Shown: piece by piece, positions 36,447-45,700 of the stretch
Position numbering within the stretch: the first letter of the stretch is position 1
Layout: every line of letters begins with the position of its first letter
Assembly (NCBI RefSeq): GCF_036077095.1
Contig: NZ_CP107960.1
Location: 1,798,001 to 1,862,000 of the forward strand
Origin: Streptomyces sp. NBC_00376
Lineage (GTDB): Bacteria; Actinomycetota; Actinomycetes; Streptomycetales; Streptomycetaceae
DNA length: 64,000 bases
Direction of reading: 5' to 3'
Position numbers and translations under genes: made by a program
The notes under the pieces: generated by a model
Told to the model about the DNA's origin: nothing
What the model saw: only the letters and a program-made list of their open reading frames with translations
The model's database searches: none

Positions 36447-37391
36447 TCAGGGCGCCGAATCCCGGTGCACCGCGGCGGCGACGGCGAGGTCCTCCCAGCC
36501 CATTCCGACGCTCTTGAAGAACCGGGGGCCCTCGAAACGGGCCGACTCTCCGCCGGGGGCGCGACCGGTCACCAGCTCGGCGAGGTTGCCGTGGATGTCC
36601 TCGGCCCGGAAGGCCCCCTCCGCCATCGGGATCAGCAGATCGCCCGCCTCGGACAGCGCCGCCGACCGTGCTTCGACGAAGACGGCGGAGCGGGCCACCA
36701 GCGCGGTGTCGACCTCCCGGGCATCGGGGGTGTGCGAGCCGACCGCGACGACCGTCGCCCCGTCCGGTACGAGGGCGCCGTCGAACAGCGGAGTGGCGGA
36801 GGTAGTGCAGCAGAGCACCAGGTCGGCCGTGGAGACCTCCTTGGCGCCGGGCGCCTCCGCCGTACGGGCGTCCGTCCCGAGTCGACGGGCATGCGCTGCC
36901 AGCGCGTCGGCCCGCTGCGGATTGCGACCGACGACGGTGATCCGTTCGACCTGGCGTTCCGCGAGCACCGCCGTCAGGTGCGCGTACGCCTGGGGGCCCG
37001 TTCCGAAGAGCACGAGGTGGCGCACGACGGGCCCGGTGAGGTGGCGGATCGCGAGCGCGGACACGGCCGGGGTGCGCAGGGTGGTGAGCGCGGCCCCGTC
37101 CAGCAGGGCGAGCGGCAGCAGGGTGGGGGCGTCGAGCAGCAGATAGCTTCCGGTGATCCGGGGCAGGTCGCGCGCCGGGTTGGCCGGGGCCACCCCGGCG
37201 ATCTTCACGCCGGTCACCTGCTGGGTGGTGGCGGGCATGATCAGCAGCTCCCCGCCGGGCACCGTGACATGGTGCCGGGCGGGGGCCGTCTCCGGATCCA
37301 GGCCCCCGCGCAGCGCCGCCTCCAGTGCGTCCACGGCTCCGGTCGGTCCCAGGGCCTCGATGTCGGCGGCGCCGAGCAGGGGCAGGTTCAC
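36447..37391 (-). CDS. Ornithine cyclodeaminase / delta1-pyrroline-2-carboxylate reductase family
   Basis: 314 residues. The mu-crystallin/OCD fold is seen in MNLPLLGAADIEALGPTGAVDALEAAL, in GVKIAGVAPANP and TGSYLLLDAPTLLPLALLDGAALTTLRTPAVSALA, and in the NAD(P) motif LFGTGPQAYAHLTAV (~135-150), with EVSTADLVLCCTTSATPLFDG later. In hydroxyproline/proline clusters such enzymes reduce delta1-pyrroline-2-carboxylate to proline. Its start overlaps the epimerase stop by 4 bases. The precise substrate cannot be read from the sequence. Confidence 0.87.
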   Translation of the reverse strand: MNLPLLGAADIEALGPTGAVDALEAALRGGLDPETAPARHHVTVPGGELLIMPATTQQVTGVKIAGVAPANPARDLPRITGSYLLLDAPTLLPLALLDGAALTTLRTPAVSALAIRHLTGPVVRHLVLFGTGPQAYAHLTAVLAERQVERITVVGRNPQRADALAAHARRLGTDARTAEAPGAKEVSTADLVLCCTTSATPLFDGALVPDGATVVAVGSHTPDAREVDTALVARSAVFVEARSAALSEAGDLLIPMAEGAFRAEDIHGNLAELVTGRAPGGESARFEGPRFFKSVGMGWEDLAVAAAVHRDSAP

Positions 37392-38389
37392 AGCAGGAAT
37401 CCTTCGGGAAAGGGGTCGGACGGGTTCAGGAAGAATTGTGCGGTACCGGTGATCCAGGCGCGGCCGGTGACGGTGGGGACCACGGCCGGCAGTCCGCCCA
37501 CGGTGGTCTCCTGGACGAGACGTCCGGTGAACGAGGTGCCGATGAAGGACTCGTTCACGAAGTCGGTGTTCAGGGGGAGTTCACCGCGTGCGTGCAGCTG
37601 CGCCATACGGGCCGAGGTGCCGGTCCCGCAGGGCGAGCGGTCGAACCAGCCGGGGTGGATGGCCATCGCGTGCCGGGAGTGGCGGGCATCGGACCCGGGT
37701 GCGATGCACTGCACGTGCTTGAGGCCGTGGATGTCGTGGTTCTCCGGGTGGACGGGCCGGTCGGTGGCGTTGACCGCGTCCATCAGGGCGAGCCCGGCGG
37801 CCAGGATGTCGTCCTTGCGCGCCCGGTCGAAGGGCAGCCCGAGGTCGGAGAGGTGAACCATCGCGTAGAAGTTCCCGCCGTAGGCGAGGTCGTAGCGCAG
37901 CTTCCCGTAGCCGGGTACGTCGACCACCTGGTCGAGCGCGACGCTGAACGCCGGAACGTTGGTGATGGTCACGGCGGTGGCGGCGCCGTCCTTCACCTGT
38001 ACGTCGACGCTGACGAGCCCGGCCGGGGTGTCCAGCCGCACGGTGGTGACGGGTTCAATGACCTCCACCATGCCGGTCTCCACCAGAACGGTCGCCACCC
38101 CGATGGTGCCGTGCCCGCACATCGGCAGATAGCCGGAGACCTCGATGAAGAGGACTCCGTAGTCCGCGTCCGGCCGGGTGGGCGGCTGGAGGATCGCGCC
38201 GCTCATGGAGGCGTGGCCGCGCGGTTCGTACATGAGCAGGGTGCGTACGGCGTCCCGGTGCTCCTGGAAGTAGCTGCGCCGTTCGGCCATCGTCGCACCG
38301 GGGATGGTGCCGATGCCTCCGGTGATGACGCGGGTGGGCATCCCCTCGGTGTGTGAGTCGACGGCATGGAAAATGTGACGTGTCTGCAA
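37388..38389 (-). CDS. 4-hydroxyproline 2-epimerase (proline racemase family)
   Basis: 333 residues of the proline racemase superfamily. Both catalytic cysteines are present: SGYLPMCGHGTIG (~90) and DRSPCGTGTSARMA (~250). This marks a true racemase/epimerase and not a trans-3-hydroxyproline dehydratase, which has Thr at the second site. It converts trans-4-hydroxy-L-proline to cis-4-hydroxy-D-proline, first step of the pathway encoded around it. The AATGTGAC motif lies within its first codons (38372-38379). Confidence 0.9.
   Translation of the reverse strand: MQTRHIFHAVDSHTEGMPTRVITGGIGTIPGATMAERRSYFQEHRDAVRTLLMYEPRGHASMSGAILQPPTRPDADYGVLFIEVSGYLPMCGHGTIGVATVLVETGMVEVIEPVTTVRLDTPAGLVSVDVQVKDGAATAVTITNVPAFSVALDQVVDVPGYGKLRYDLAYGGNFYAMVHLSDLGLPFDRARKDDILAAGLALMDAVNATDRPVHPENHDIHGLKHVQCIAPGSDARHSRHAMAIHPGWFDRSPCGTGTSARMAQLHARGELPLNTDFVNESFIGTSFTGRLVQETTVGGLPAVVPTVTGRAWITGTAQFFLNPSDPFPEGFLL
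38372..38379. promoter_or_regulatory. AATGTGAC motif at the epimerase start
   Basis: The leftward strand reads CACGTCACATTTT within codons 4-7 of the epimerase. It is one of the half-site copies found at the unit starts of this operon. Confidence 0.35.
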
Positions 38390-38548
38390 GGCTCCCCCTG
38401 ATTGGTCACGGCGTGAACGAGAACGCGGGAACGGGAAGGAACGGGAAGAAACAGGATGGGCCGGGCTGGGCCGGGCAGCTCCCGGACCAGGCAGCGCCTG
38501 TTCCGGGCCTGGCGCGGCTCAGCCCGGACGTATGGGCGGGTGCCGGTC

Positions 38549-39457
38549 TCAGTGCAGGCCCTCGGCGAGTGCCTTCTCAGTCGCGGCGCGTACGGCGGCC
38601 GCGTCTTCGGCGGGGAGCGGGAACCGCGGCGGCCGGGTACGGCCGCCATGGCGGCCGGCGACGTCCATGGACGCCTTGATGGCCTGGACGAACTCCGGCT
38701 TCGAGTCCCACCTCAGCAGTTCGTGCAGTTCCCGGTACAGCGGCAGAGCAGTTGCCATGTCATCGGTGACTGCCGCCCGGTACAGAGCCACGCAGGAGGA
38801 CGGCAACATGTTCGGACAACCCGCGATCCACCCGACGGCACCGGCCAGTGCCAGCTCCAGCAGTACGTCGTCGGCACCCACGAGCAGGTCGAGGCCGGGC
38901 GCCCGTTCGGCGATCTCGTACGCCCTGCGGACGTCACCGGTGAACTCCTTGACGGCCACGATGCTGCCGTCCTGGTGGAGGCGGGCAAGCAGGTCCGGAG
39001 TCAGGTCCACCTTGGTGTCGTACGGGTTGTTGTACGCGACGACCGGCACTCCGACTTCGGCCACGTCGGCGTAGTGGGCGCGCACCGCCGCATCGTCGCA
39101 GCGGTAGCCGTTGGGCGGCAGAAGGAGTACGGAACCGGCGCCCGCCTCGGCGGCCCGTTCCGTCCAGCGGCGTGCCTCCGCGCTGCCGTACGCGGAGACA
39201 CCCGGCATGACGCGGCTGCCGTCACCCGCGGCTTCGACGGCGACCCGGACGATCTCGTCGCGTTCGTTGTCGGTCAGGGTCTGGTACTCCCCCAGTGAGC
39301 CGTTGGGCACCACTCCGTCGCAGCCCGCCTCGATGAGCTGGCGCACATGGGTGGCGTAGGCGTCGTAGTCGATGGTGCAGTCGTCGCGCAGGGTGAGCGG
39401 GGTGGCGACCATGACCCCGTGCCAGGGACGGGTGCGCGAGTCGGTGTTCGTCTGCAT
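38549..39457 (-). CDS. DapA-family deaminase/aldolase of hydroxyproline catabolism
   Basis: 302 residues, TIM-barrel of the dihydrodipicolinate synthase/N-acetylneuraminate lyase family: GVMVATPLTLRDDCTID, GSLGEYQTLTDNERDEIV, the Tyr region VVAYNNPYDTKVDLTP, and the Schiff-base lysine in IVAVKEFTGDVRRAYEI (~170). In this setting it most likely is delta1-pyrroline-4-hydroxy-2-carboxylate deaminase, which yields 2-oxoglutarate semialdehyde. ATG 39457 follows AAGGAG; the longer frame runs through the operator and is rejected. Confidence 0.88.
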   Translation of the reverse strand: MQTNTDSRTRPWHGVMVATPLTLRDDCTIDYDAYATHVRQLIEAGCDGVVPNGSLGEYQTLTDNERDEIVRVAVEAAGDGSRVMPGVSAYGSAEARRWTERAAEAGAGSVLLLPPNGYRCDDAAVRAHYADVAEVGVPVVAYNNPYDTKVDLTPDLLARLHQDGSIVAVKEFTGDVRRAYEIAERAPGLDLLVGADDVLLELALAGAVGWIAGCPNMLPSSCVALYRAAVTDDMATALPLYRELHELLRWDSKPEFVQAIKASMDVAGRHGGRTRPPRFPLPAEDAAAVRAATEKALAEGLH

Positions 39458-39475
39458 CGTGGCTCCTTGAGAGGT

Positions 39476-39487
39476 GTGACATGTCAC
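39476..39487. promoter_or_regulatory. GTGACATGTCAC palindrome upstream of the DapA-like gene
   Basis: A perfect 12-bp palindrome 18 bases before the start codon, made of two overlapping copies of GTGACAT. It would block an RNA polymerase or ribosome start site. Confidence 0.55.
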
Positions 39488-39592
39488 GGTGTAGCGGAAA
39501 GTCGGAGGACAGTAGGTGGACGCGACGTTCCGTGGTGTGCGGGAACCTGTCACGGCGTGCCGTCGGGCTCCGGTTGGAGAACCGCCCGCGGT

Positions 39593-41062
39593 CTACCCGG
39601 GGCCGGACAGGTCGGCGAGCGTGGAAAGCTTCACGGGGCAGGCCAGCGGGCGCCGGTCCGGGCCGCCCGGCTCCCGCCCGGCGCCGTGCGCGGCGGCCAG
39701 TTCACGGACGGCGAATCCGCACGTCCGGCCCTGGCACCATCCCATTCCGGCCCGGGTGAGCAGTTTGGCGGTCCTGGTGTCACCGGCTCCCAGCTCCTCG
39801 CACGCCGTACGGATCCGGCCCGCGGTGACCTCTTCGCAGCGGCAGACCTCCGTGTCGCCGGTCAGCCACTCGCTCCAGCCGGGCCCCGGCCGGTGCACGG
39901 TCCCCATCAGCTCGGCGAAGGCCCGCAGACGGCGGCGGGAGCGGCGCAGCGCGACGGCTCTGCGCGCCTCCTGCCTCCGCACTCCGCCCTGTACCTCACG
40001 GGCGATGGACAGTGCTGCCAACTCGCCTTCGTACAAGGCGAGTTCCACACCGCCGACGCCACCGGTCTCGCCGGCCGCCCAGATCCCGGGGACGGTGGTC
40101 CTGAGCTGTTCGTCGAGGGTGACCGCGTGTGTGCCGTCAGGGCCCATGCGCGTACCGCAGCCGGCTGCCACGGCGAGTTCGAGCTGCGGCACGAGCCCAT
40201 GCCCCACGGCGAGCGCGTCGCAGGCGATCCGGCGGCCGGTCCCCGCGACGGGGCGCCATCGACGGTCCACCCTGCTGACGGTCACCGCCTCCACCCGCTC
40301 GTCGCCGTGCACCTCGGTGACCGCCCGGTGGCTCAGCACCCGGACCCGGGCACGGGCCAGTTCCGCCCCGAAGCGGGCCCCTTCCGCCGCCTTGGCGGGG
40401 TTGGCGGCCAGCACCCGGGGAGCACGCGCGTACGCCCCGTACCCGGCGGCTTCGACCAGTGCCGGTACGCGTGCCCCCGCACGCGTCAGCGAGACGGCGA
40501 CCGCCTGCAGCAGCGGCCCGCTGCCCGCGACCACGATGCGACGCCCCGGCAACGCCAGCCCGGACTTGAGCATGGCCTGAGCACCCGCCGCGCCCACCAC
40601 TCCCGGAAGGGTCCAGCCCGGAAAGGGGAGTTGGCGCTCGTGGGCGCCCGTCGCCAGGATCACCCGGCGGGCCCGGACGGCGGTACGGGCCTCCTCGTCG
40701 GCTTCCCCGGTGACCGCGTGCAGGATCCAGTCCCCGTCACCGGTTCGTTCGACCGTCCACACCTGGTGGCGGGTGAGGTGGCGGATCGTGCCGGTGTCGC
40801 GGTGCGCGGCCAGCCGCGCGGAGAGTTCCGTGAAGGCGCGCCAGTTGTGGTGCAGGGCCTCGGGCCTGGTGGCGCCGAGCCCGTCGGCCGGGCTGCGGTA
40901 GTACTGCCCGCCGGGTGCGTCGGCCGCGTCCAGCAGGATCACGTCGAGCCCGTGGTCGGCGGCGGTGACGGCTGCGGCCAGGCCCGCCGGTCCCGCGCCC
41001 ACCACGGCGATCGCGGCGCGGTCGGTCTCCCGCGCCCGGGGCTCATCCGTCGAGTGCGGCAT
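39593..41062 (-). CDS. D-hydroxyproline dehydrogenase, NAD(P)/FAD oxidoreductase subunit (HcnB-like)
   Basis: 489 residues. The Rossmann motif VVGAGPAGLAAAVTAADHG is near the start. ATGAHERQLPFPGWTLPGVVGAAGAQ and a second dinucleotide motif VVAGSGPLLQAVAVSLTRAG follow, then the FAD motif GIWAAGETGGVGG. The C-terminal [2Fe-2S] region has CRCEEV and CQGRTCG. This is the large subunit of hydrogen-cyanide-synthase/opine-oxidase type complexes. With the small 2Fe-2S and DadA-like genes just upstream it makes the known three-subunit D-hydroxyproline dehydrogenase. ATG 41062 overlaps the gamma stop. Confidence 0.9.
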   Translation of the reverse strand: MPHSTDEPRARETDRAAIAVVGAGPAGLAAAVTAADHGLDVILLDAADAPGGQYYRSPADGLGATRPEALHHNWRAFTELSARLAAHRDTGTIRHLTRHQVWTVERTGDGDWILHAVTGEADEEARTAVRARRVILATGAHERQLPFPGWTLPGVVGAAGAQAMLKSGLALPGRRIVVAGSGPLLQAVAVSLTRAGARVPALVEAAGYGAYARAPRVLAANPAKAAEGARFGAELARARVRVLSHRAVTEVHGDERVEAVTVSRVDRRWRPVAGTGRRIACDALAVGHGLVPQLELAVAAGCGTRMGPDGTHAVTLDEQLRTTVPGIWAAGETGGVGGVELALYEGELAALSIAREVQGGVRRQEARRAVALRRSRRRLRAFAELMGTVHRPGPGWSEWLTGDTEVCRCEEVTAGRIRTACEELGAGDTRTAKLLTRAGMGWCQGRTCGFAVRELAAAHGAGREPGGPDRRPLACPVKLSTLADLSGPG

Positions 41063-41420
41063 GACCGTCGCCCTCCTGCGTGGTGATGGCGTCGCCCGGT
41101 CCCGCGGGCAGCAGGCAGGCACGCTGGTTGGGCCGGCCGTTGACGGTGGCCAGGCAGTCGTAGCAGGCGCCGATACCGCAGAAGGCGCCGCGCGGGCGGC
41201 CGTTGACCCGGGTGGTGCGCCAGGTCAGGATGCCCGCCGACCAGAGTGCGGCGGCGATGGTCTGGCCCGGCAGTCCGCGGATCGGGCGGCCATCGAAGGT
41301 CAGCTGGAACTCCGGTTCGGGCGCGGCCCCGACGAGTTCGGCGGGGGTACGTGCGCGGGTGCGTCTCACTGGGTCCTCTCCTGGGGCACGGGCGCCCCGT
41401 TCTCCACCGTCATGTGACAT
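41043..41420 (-). CDS. D-hydroxyproline dehydrogenase small [2Fe-2S] subunit
   Basis: About 125 residues. Ferredoxin-like core: FQLTFDGRPIRGLPGQTIAAAL, then cysteines in FCGIGACYDCLATVNGRPNQRACL. It passes electrons between the two flavin subunits. The best start is ATG 41420 (MSHDGGERGARAPG), which lies in the 9-bp palindrome ATGTGACAT; other ATGs upstream are in the 12-bp repeat. It overlaps the end of the upstream oxidase gene by 11 bases. Confidence 0.85.
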   Translation of the reverse strand: MSHDGGERGARAPGEDPVRRTRARTPAELVGAAPEPEFQLTFDGRPIRGLPGQTIAAALWSAGILTWRTTRVNGRPRGAFCGIGACYDCLATVNGRPNQRACLLPAGPGDAITTQEGDGHAALDG

Positions 41421-42600
41421 CGCACGTGGCATCGACTGTGGCATCACCTGTGGCATCGAACCGGTCGGGGGCGAACGGTCCGAGATCGAGTGCGGGCCGC
41501 TCTCCCTGGATCGCGTCGGCGATCAGCAGCCCGGTCACGGGTGCCAGCCCGATCCCGGCCCCCTCATGGCCGCAGGCGTGGAAGAGCCCCGGCACTCGGG
41601 GGTCCGGTCCGATCGCGGGGAGGTGATCGGGCAGGTAGGGGCGGAATCCGTGGTAGGCGCGCATCACCCGCACATCGGCGAGTACGGGGAAGAGCGCGGC
41701 GGCCCCGGCCGCCAGCCGGGCCACCACCGGAACGGACAACGTCCGGTCGAAGCCGACACGTTCGCGGCTCGCCCCGATGAGCACCGGCCCCGAGGGCGTG
41801 CCCTCCACCACGGGCGAGGTCTGGAGCGCCGCGGACCCGCTCGACACGTCGCCCACGTACTCCGCTGCGTAGACCTTGTGCCGGATCAGCCGGGGCAGTG
41901 GTTCGGTGACCAGTACGAACCCTCTGCGGGGCAGGACCGGCAGGTTCACCCCTGCCAGTGCGGCCAGGTCGCCTCCCCAGGTGCCCGCCGCGTTGACCAC
42001 GACGGGGGCGCGCAGTTCGCCCCTTGTCGTACGTACCCCGCGTACGGCGCCCTCCCGGTCCCTGAGTATCCCGACCACCTCCTCCCCTGGGCACACGTGC
42101 GCACCGGCACGGACCGCCGAACGCAGCAACTCAGCTGCCGCCAGGCCTGGTTGGACCTGGGCATCCTGCGGGTAGTGGCAGCCGCCGGCCAGGTCCGGTG
42201 CGAGGTGGGGCTCGATGTCGCGGAGGCGGTCGGATGCGATGGCATGCGCCTCGACACCCGCCGCCCGCTGACCGGCGGCGGTCGCGGACAGGGTGGTCAG
42301 GGAGTCCTCGGAGGCGGCGACGACCACGCCGCCCTTGAGCTCGTACTCGATTTCCGGGGGCAGCTCCTCGGCCAGTTGCCGCCACAGCGAGGCGGAGAGC
42401 AGGGCCAGTTCCAACTCCGGTCCAGGCACTTTGTCGGAGACCAGGAGGTTGCCCTCGCCGGCTCCGGTAGTGCCGCCGGAGACCGGCCCGCGGTCGACGA
42501 CGGCTACGGACAGTCCGGACCGGGAGGTGTAGTAGGCGCAGGCAGCACCGACCATTCCGGCCCCGACGATGACGACATCCACGGGGTGTCTCGTGAGCAC
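41410..42600 (-). CDS. D-hydroxyproline dehydrogenase, DadA-like FAD oxidase subunit
   Basis: 396 residues of the glycine oxidase/D-amino-acid dehydrogenase (DAO) family: VVIVGAGMVGAACAYYTSRSG at the N-terminus, GGTTGAGEGNLLVSD, VVNAAGTWGGDLAALAG and the C-terminal FHACGHEGAGIGLAPVTG. It oxidises cis-4-hydroxy-D-proline. The tail (DATGDATVDATCDVT) is encoded by four 12-bp repeats and probably is not part of the fold. It starts with GTG at 42600, without ribosome binding site but 6 bases after a -10-like CATATT, so the mRNA may be leaderless. Confidence 0.9.
   Translation of the reverse strand: MLTRHPVDVVIVGAGMVGAACAYYTSRSGLSVAVVDRGPVSGGTTGAGEGNLLVSDKVPGPELELALLSASLWRQLAEELPPEIEYELKGGVVVAASEDSLTTLSATAAGQRAAGVEAHAIASDRLRDIEPHLAPDLAGGCHYPQDAQVQPGLAAAELLRSAVRAGAHVCPGEEVVGILRDREGAVRGVRTTRGELRAPVVVNAAGTWGGDLAALAGVNLPVLPRRGFVLVTEPLPRLIRHKVYAAEYVGDVSSGSAALQTSPVVEGTPSGPVLIGASRERVGFDRTLSVPVVARLAAGAAALFPVLADVRVMRAYHGFRPYLPDHLPAIGPDPRVPGLFHACGHEGAGIGLAPVTGLLIADAIQGERPALDLGPFAPDRFDATGDATVDATCDVT
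41411..41458. repeat. Four 12-bp tandem repeats at the DadA-like gene 3' end
   Basis: Consecutive 12-mers CATGTGACATCG, CACGTGGCATCG, ACTGTGGCATCA and CCTGTGGCATCG. The last unit to be read in the gene contains the perfect palindrome ATGTGACAT (41412-41420). They encode the repeated Asp-Ala-Thr tail and include the start of the next gene. Confidence 0.75.
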
Positions 42601-42606
42601 GGCAGT

Positions 42607-42635
42607 AATATGTCACATTGCTCAAGGGTCGCCAA
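42607..42635 (-). promoter_or_regulatory. Promoter of the hydroxyproline operon with operator in the spacer
   Basis: Leftward: TTGGCG (42635-42630), 17 bases, CATATT (42612-42607), then 6 bases to the GTG start at 42600. The palindrome ATGTCACAT (42610-42618) lies across the spacer and the -10 element, an ideal position for repression. Confidence 0.6.
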
Positions 42636-42754
42636 GGGTGCGCACAGGGCCGGTTGATCAATCCTCACCCCGTCGCGCCACCCGCAGGGGTGCCGGAGCG
42701 GCCGCCGGGGAAGTGGAGCCATGACACCCGCAGGCGCCGACCCCTGGAGCCGTG

Positions 42755-45700
42755 ATGCATGACGACCGCACCCTGGTGGAGGACCGCCTCGAACGCGCCC
42801 TTCACCAGTTCATCCGCCCCGCCCAGTACCCGGACCGCACGCCGCTCGCGCTCTCCGTCCGGCACATCCCCGGCGAACCCGTTCCGGTGGCTCAGGTCCT
42901 CCAGGAGCCGTTCGAGCCGTTCCGCACCGGCACCGAGTGGGGGAGGCCCTGGTCCACCAGCTGGTTCCGGCTGGAGGGAACCGTGCCATCGGAGTGGGCG
43001 GGTCGGCGGGTCGAGGTGGTCGTGGACCCCGGTTTCTCCGGTCAGGGGCCGGGGTTCCAGGCCGAGGGCATGCTGTACGACACCTCGGGCGTCCCCATCA
43101 AGGGCATCCATCCGCGCAATCGCCATCTGACGGTGGCCTCCCCGGCGGCGGGCGGCGAGCCGGTCTCGCTGCTGCTGGAGGCGGCGGCCAACCCCGCCGT
43201 ACTGGAACACGGCTTCGTGCCGACCCCGCTCGGGGACGTGACGACGGCGGGTGACCGGCCGCTCTACCGGTTCGCCTCCGCCGAGCTGGCGGTGCTGGAC
43301 GAGGAGGTCTGGCATCTGGTCCTGGACATCGAGGTGCTCTCCGAGCTGATGCGGGAGCTGCCCGTCGAGCGTTCCCGGCGCCACGAGATCCTGCGCTCGC
43401 TGGAGCGCATGCTCGACGCGCTGGATCTGCACGACGTGGCGGGCACGGCGCGGGCCGGCCGGGACGAGCTGACCGAAGCGCTGTCCCGCCCCGCCGCGGC
43501 GAGCGCGCACCGGATCTCGGCCGCCGGTCATGCGCACATCGACTCGGCGTGGCTGTGGCCGCTGCGCGAGACGGTGCGCAAGGCCTCGCGCACCTTCGCC
43601 AATGTCACCGCGCTGGCCCAGGACTACCCGGAGCTGGTCTTCGCCGCCTCGCAGGCCCAGCAGTACGCCTGGGTGAAGGAGCACCAGCCGCACATCTGGG
43701 AGCGGATCGAGCGGGCCGTGGCGGACGGGCAGTGGGCGCCCGTGGGGTCGATGTGGGTGGAGTCCGATGCCAACATGCCCGGTGGCGAGGCGCTGGCCCG
43801 GCAGCTCGTGCACGGCAAGAGGTTCTTCGAGCAGGAGCTGGGGGTGGAGACCGAGGAGATCTGGCTGCCGGACTCCTTCGGCTACACGGCCGCCTTCCCG
43901 CAACTGGCCCGGCTGGCGGGGGTGAAGTGGTTCCTGGCCCAGAAGCTGTCCTGGAACCAGAGCAATAAAATGCCACATCACACCTTCTGGTGGGAGGGCA
44001 TCGACGGGACCAGGGTCTTCACCCACTTCCCGCCCGTGGACACGTACAACGCCCAGTTCCACGGCGGCGAACTCGCCCACGCCGAACGCAACTTCGCCGA
44101 GAAGGGGCTCGCTACCCGCTCCCTCGTCCCGTTCGGCTGGGGTGACGGCGGGGGCGGGCCCACCCGCGAGATGCTGGAGAAGGCGCGCAGGCTCAAGGAC
44201 CTGGAGGGTTCACCGAGGGTCGCCATCGAGCGGCCGGCGGCGTTCTTCGCGGCGGCACAGGAGGAATACGGAGAGCAGGCTCCGGTCTGGTCGGGCGAGC
44301 TGTACCTGGAGCTGCACCGCGCCACGTACACCACCCAGGCCAAGACCAAACAGGGCAACCGCCGCAGCGAACACCTGCTCCGCGAGGCCGAGTTGTGGGC
44401 CACGGCAGCCGCCCTGCGCAACTCCGCCCCCGGCCGGGGCTACGCATATCCCTACGAGAGGCTGGACCGGCTGTGGAAGACGGTCCTGCTGCATCAGTTC
44501 CACGACATCCTGCCCGGCTCGTCGATCGCCTGGGTGCACCGCGAGGCCCGCGAGACCTATGGGCGGGTACGTGCGGAACTGGCGGATCTGGTGGCGGACG
44601 CGGTGGCGGCACTGGGCGGCGCCCAGGGTCTGGTGGCGCTCAACTCGTCCCCGTACCACCGCCGCGAAGTGGTCGAGCTGGACGCGGAGGCGAGCGCGGT
44701 GCTGCCCTCCGGCGCGCGGGTGCAGCACCTGGGCGACGGCCGGACGGCGGTACTGGCCGACGCACCGGGGCTCGGCGCGGGTCCGCTGGACGGTTCGGCG
44801 GTGCCGGAGCACCCCGTCAGCGCGGCCGGTTCCGCGGACGAGGGGCTCGTGCTCGACAACGGGCTGCTGCGAGTGGTGATCGACGGCGACGGACTGATCG
44901 CCGCCGTCCGCGATCTCGGCGCGGGGCGGGACGTCCTCGTCCCCGGCCACCGGGCCAACCTCCTCCAGTTGCACCCCGATCACCCCAACCACTGGGACGC
45001 CTGGGACATCGACCGGCACTACCGCCACACCCGGACCGATCTCACCGGCGCCGACTCCATCGAGCTGGTGGAGGAAGGTCCGCTGCGGGCCGCGGTCCGT
45101 GTCCGGCGCTCCTTCGGGCAGTCACATGTCACACAGGACATTCAGCTGAGCGCGGGCAGCCGCCGGATCGACATCGACACCGAGGTCGACTGGCGGGAGT
45201 CGGAGAAGGTCCTCAAGGCGGCGTTCCCGCTCGATGTGCACGCCGAACGCTCCACGTCCGAGATCCAGTTCGGCCATGTCCACCGCCCGACGCACGACAA
45301 CACCGGCTGGGACGCCGCCCGTTTCGAGATCTGTGCCCACCGCTGGCTGCGGGTCGCCGAGCCGGGGTACGGCGTCACATTGCTCAACGACTCGACGTAC
45401 GGGCACGACGTGACCCGGACCCCGCACGGTTCGGGCCTCGGCACGACCGTACGGCTGACGCTGCTGCGCGCCCCGCACTGCCCCGACCCGGAGACCGATC
45501 TCGGCCGGCACCGGTTCGGCTACGCGCTGGCGCCGGGCGGCGAGATCACCGACGCGGTACGGGAGGGGCTCGCGCTCAACCTGCCGCTGCGGGCGGCGGT
45601 GGCGCCGACTCTGCCGTCGCTGGCCGACACGGGGCATCCGGCGGTGACGGTCGAGTCGGTGAAGCTCGCCGAGGACCGCAGCGGCGATGTGATCGTGCGG

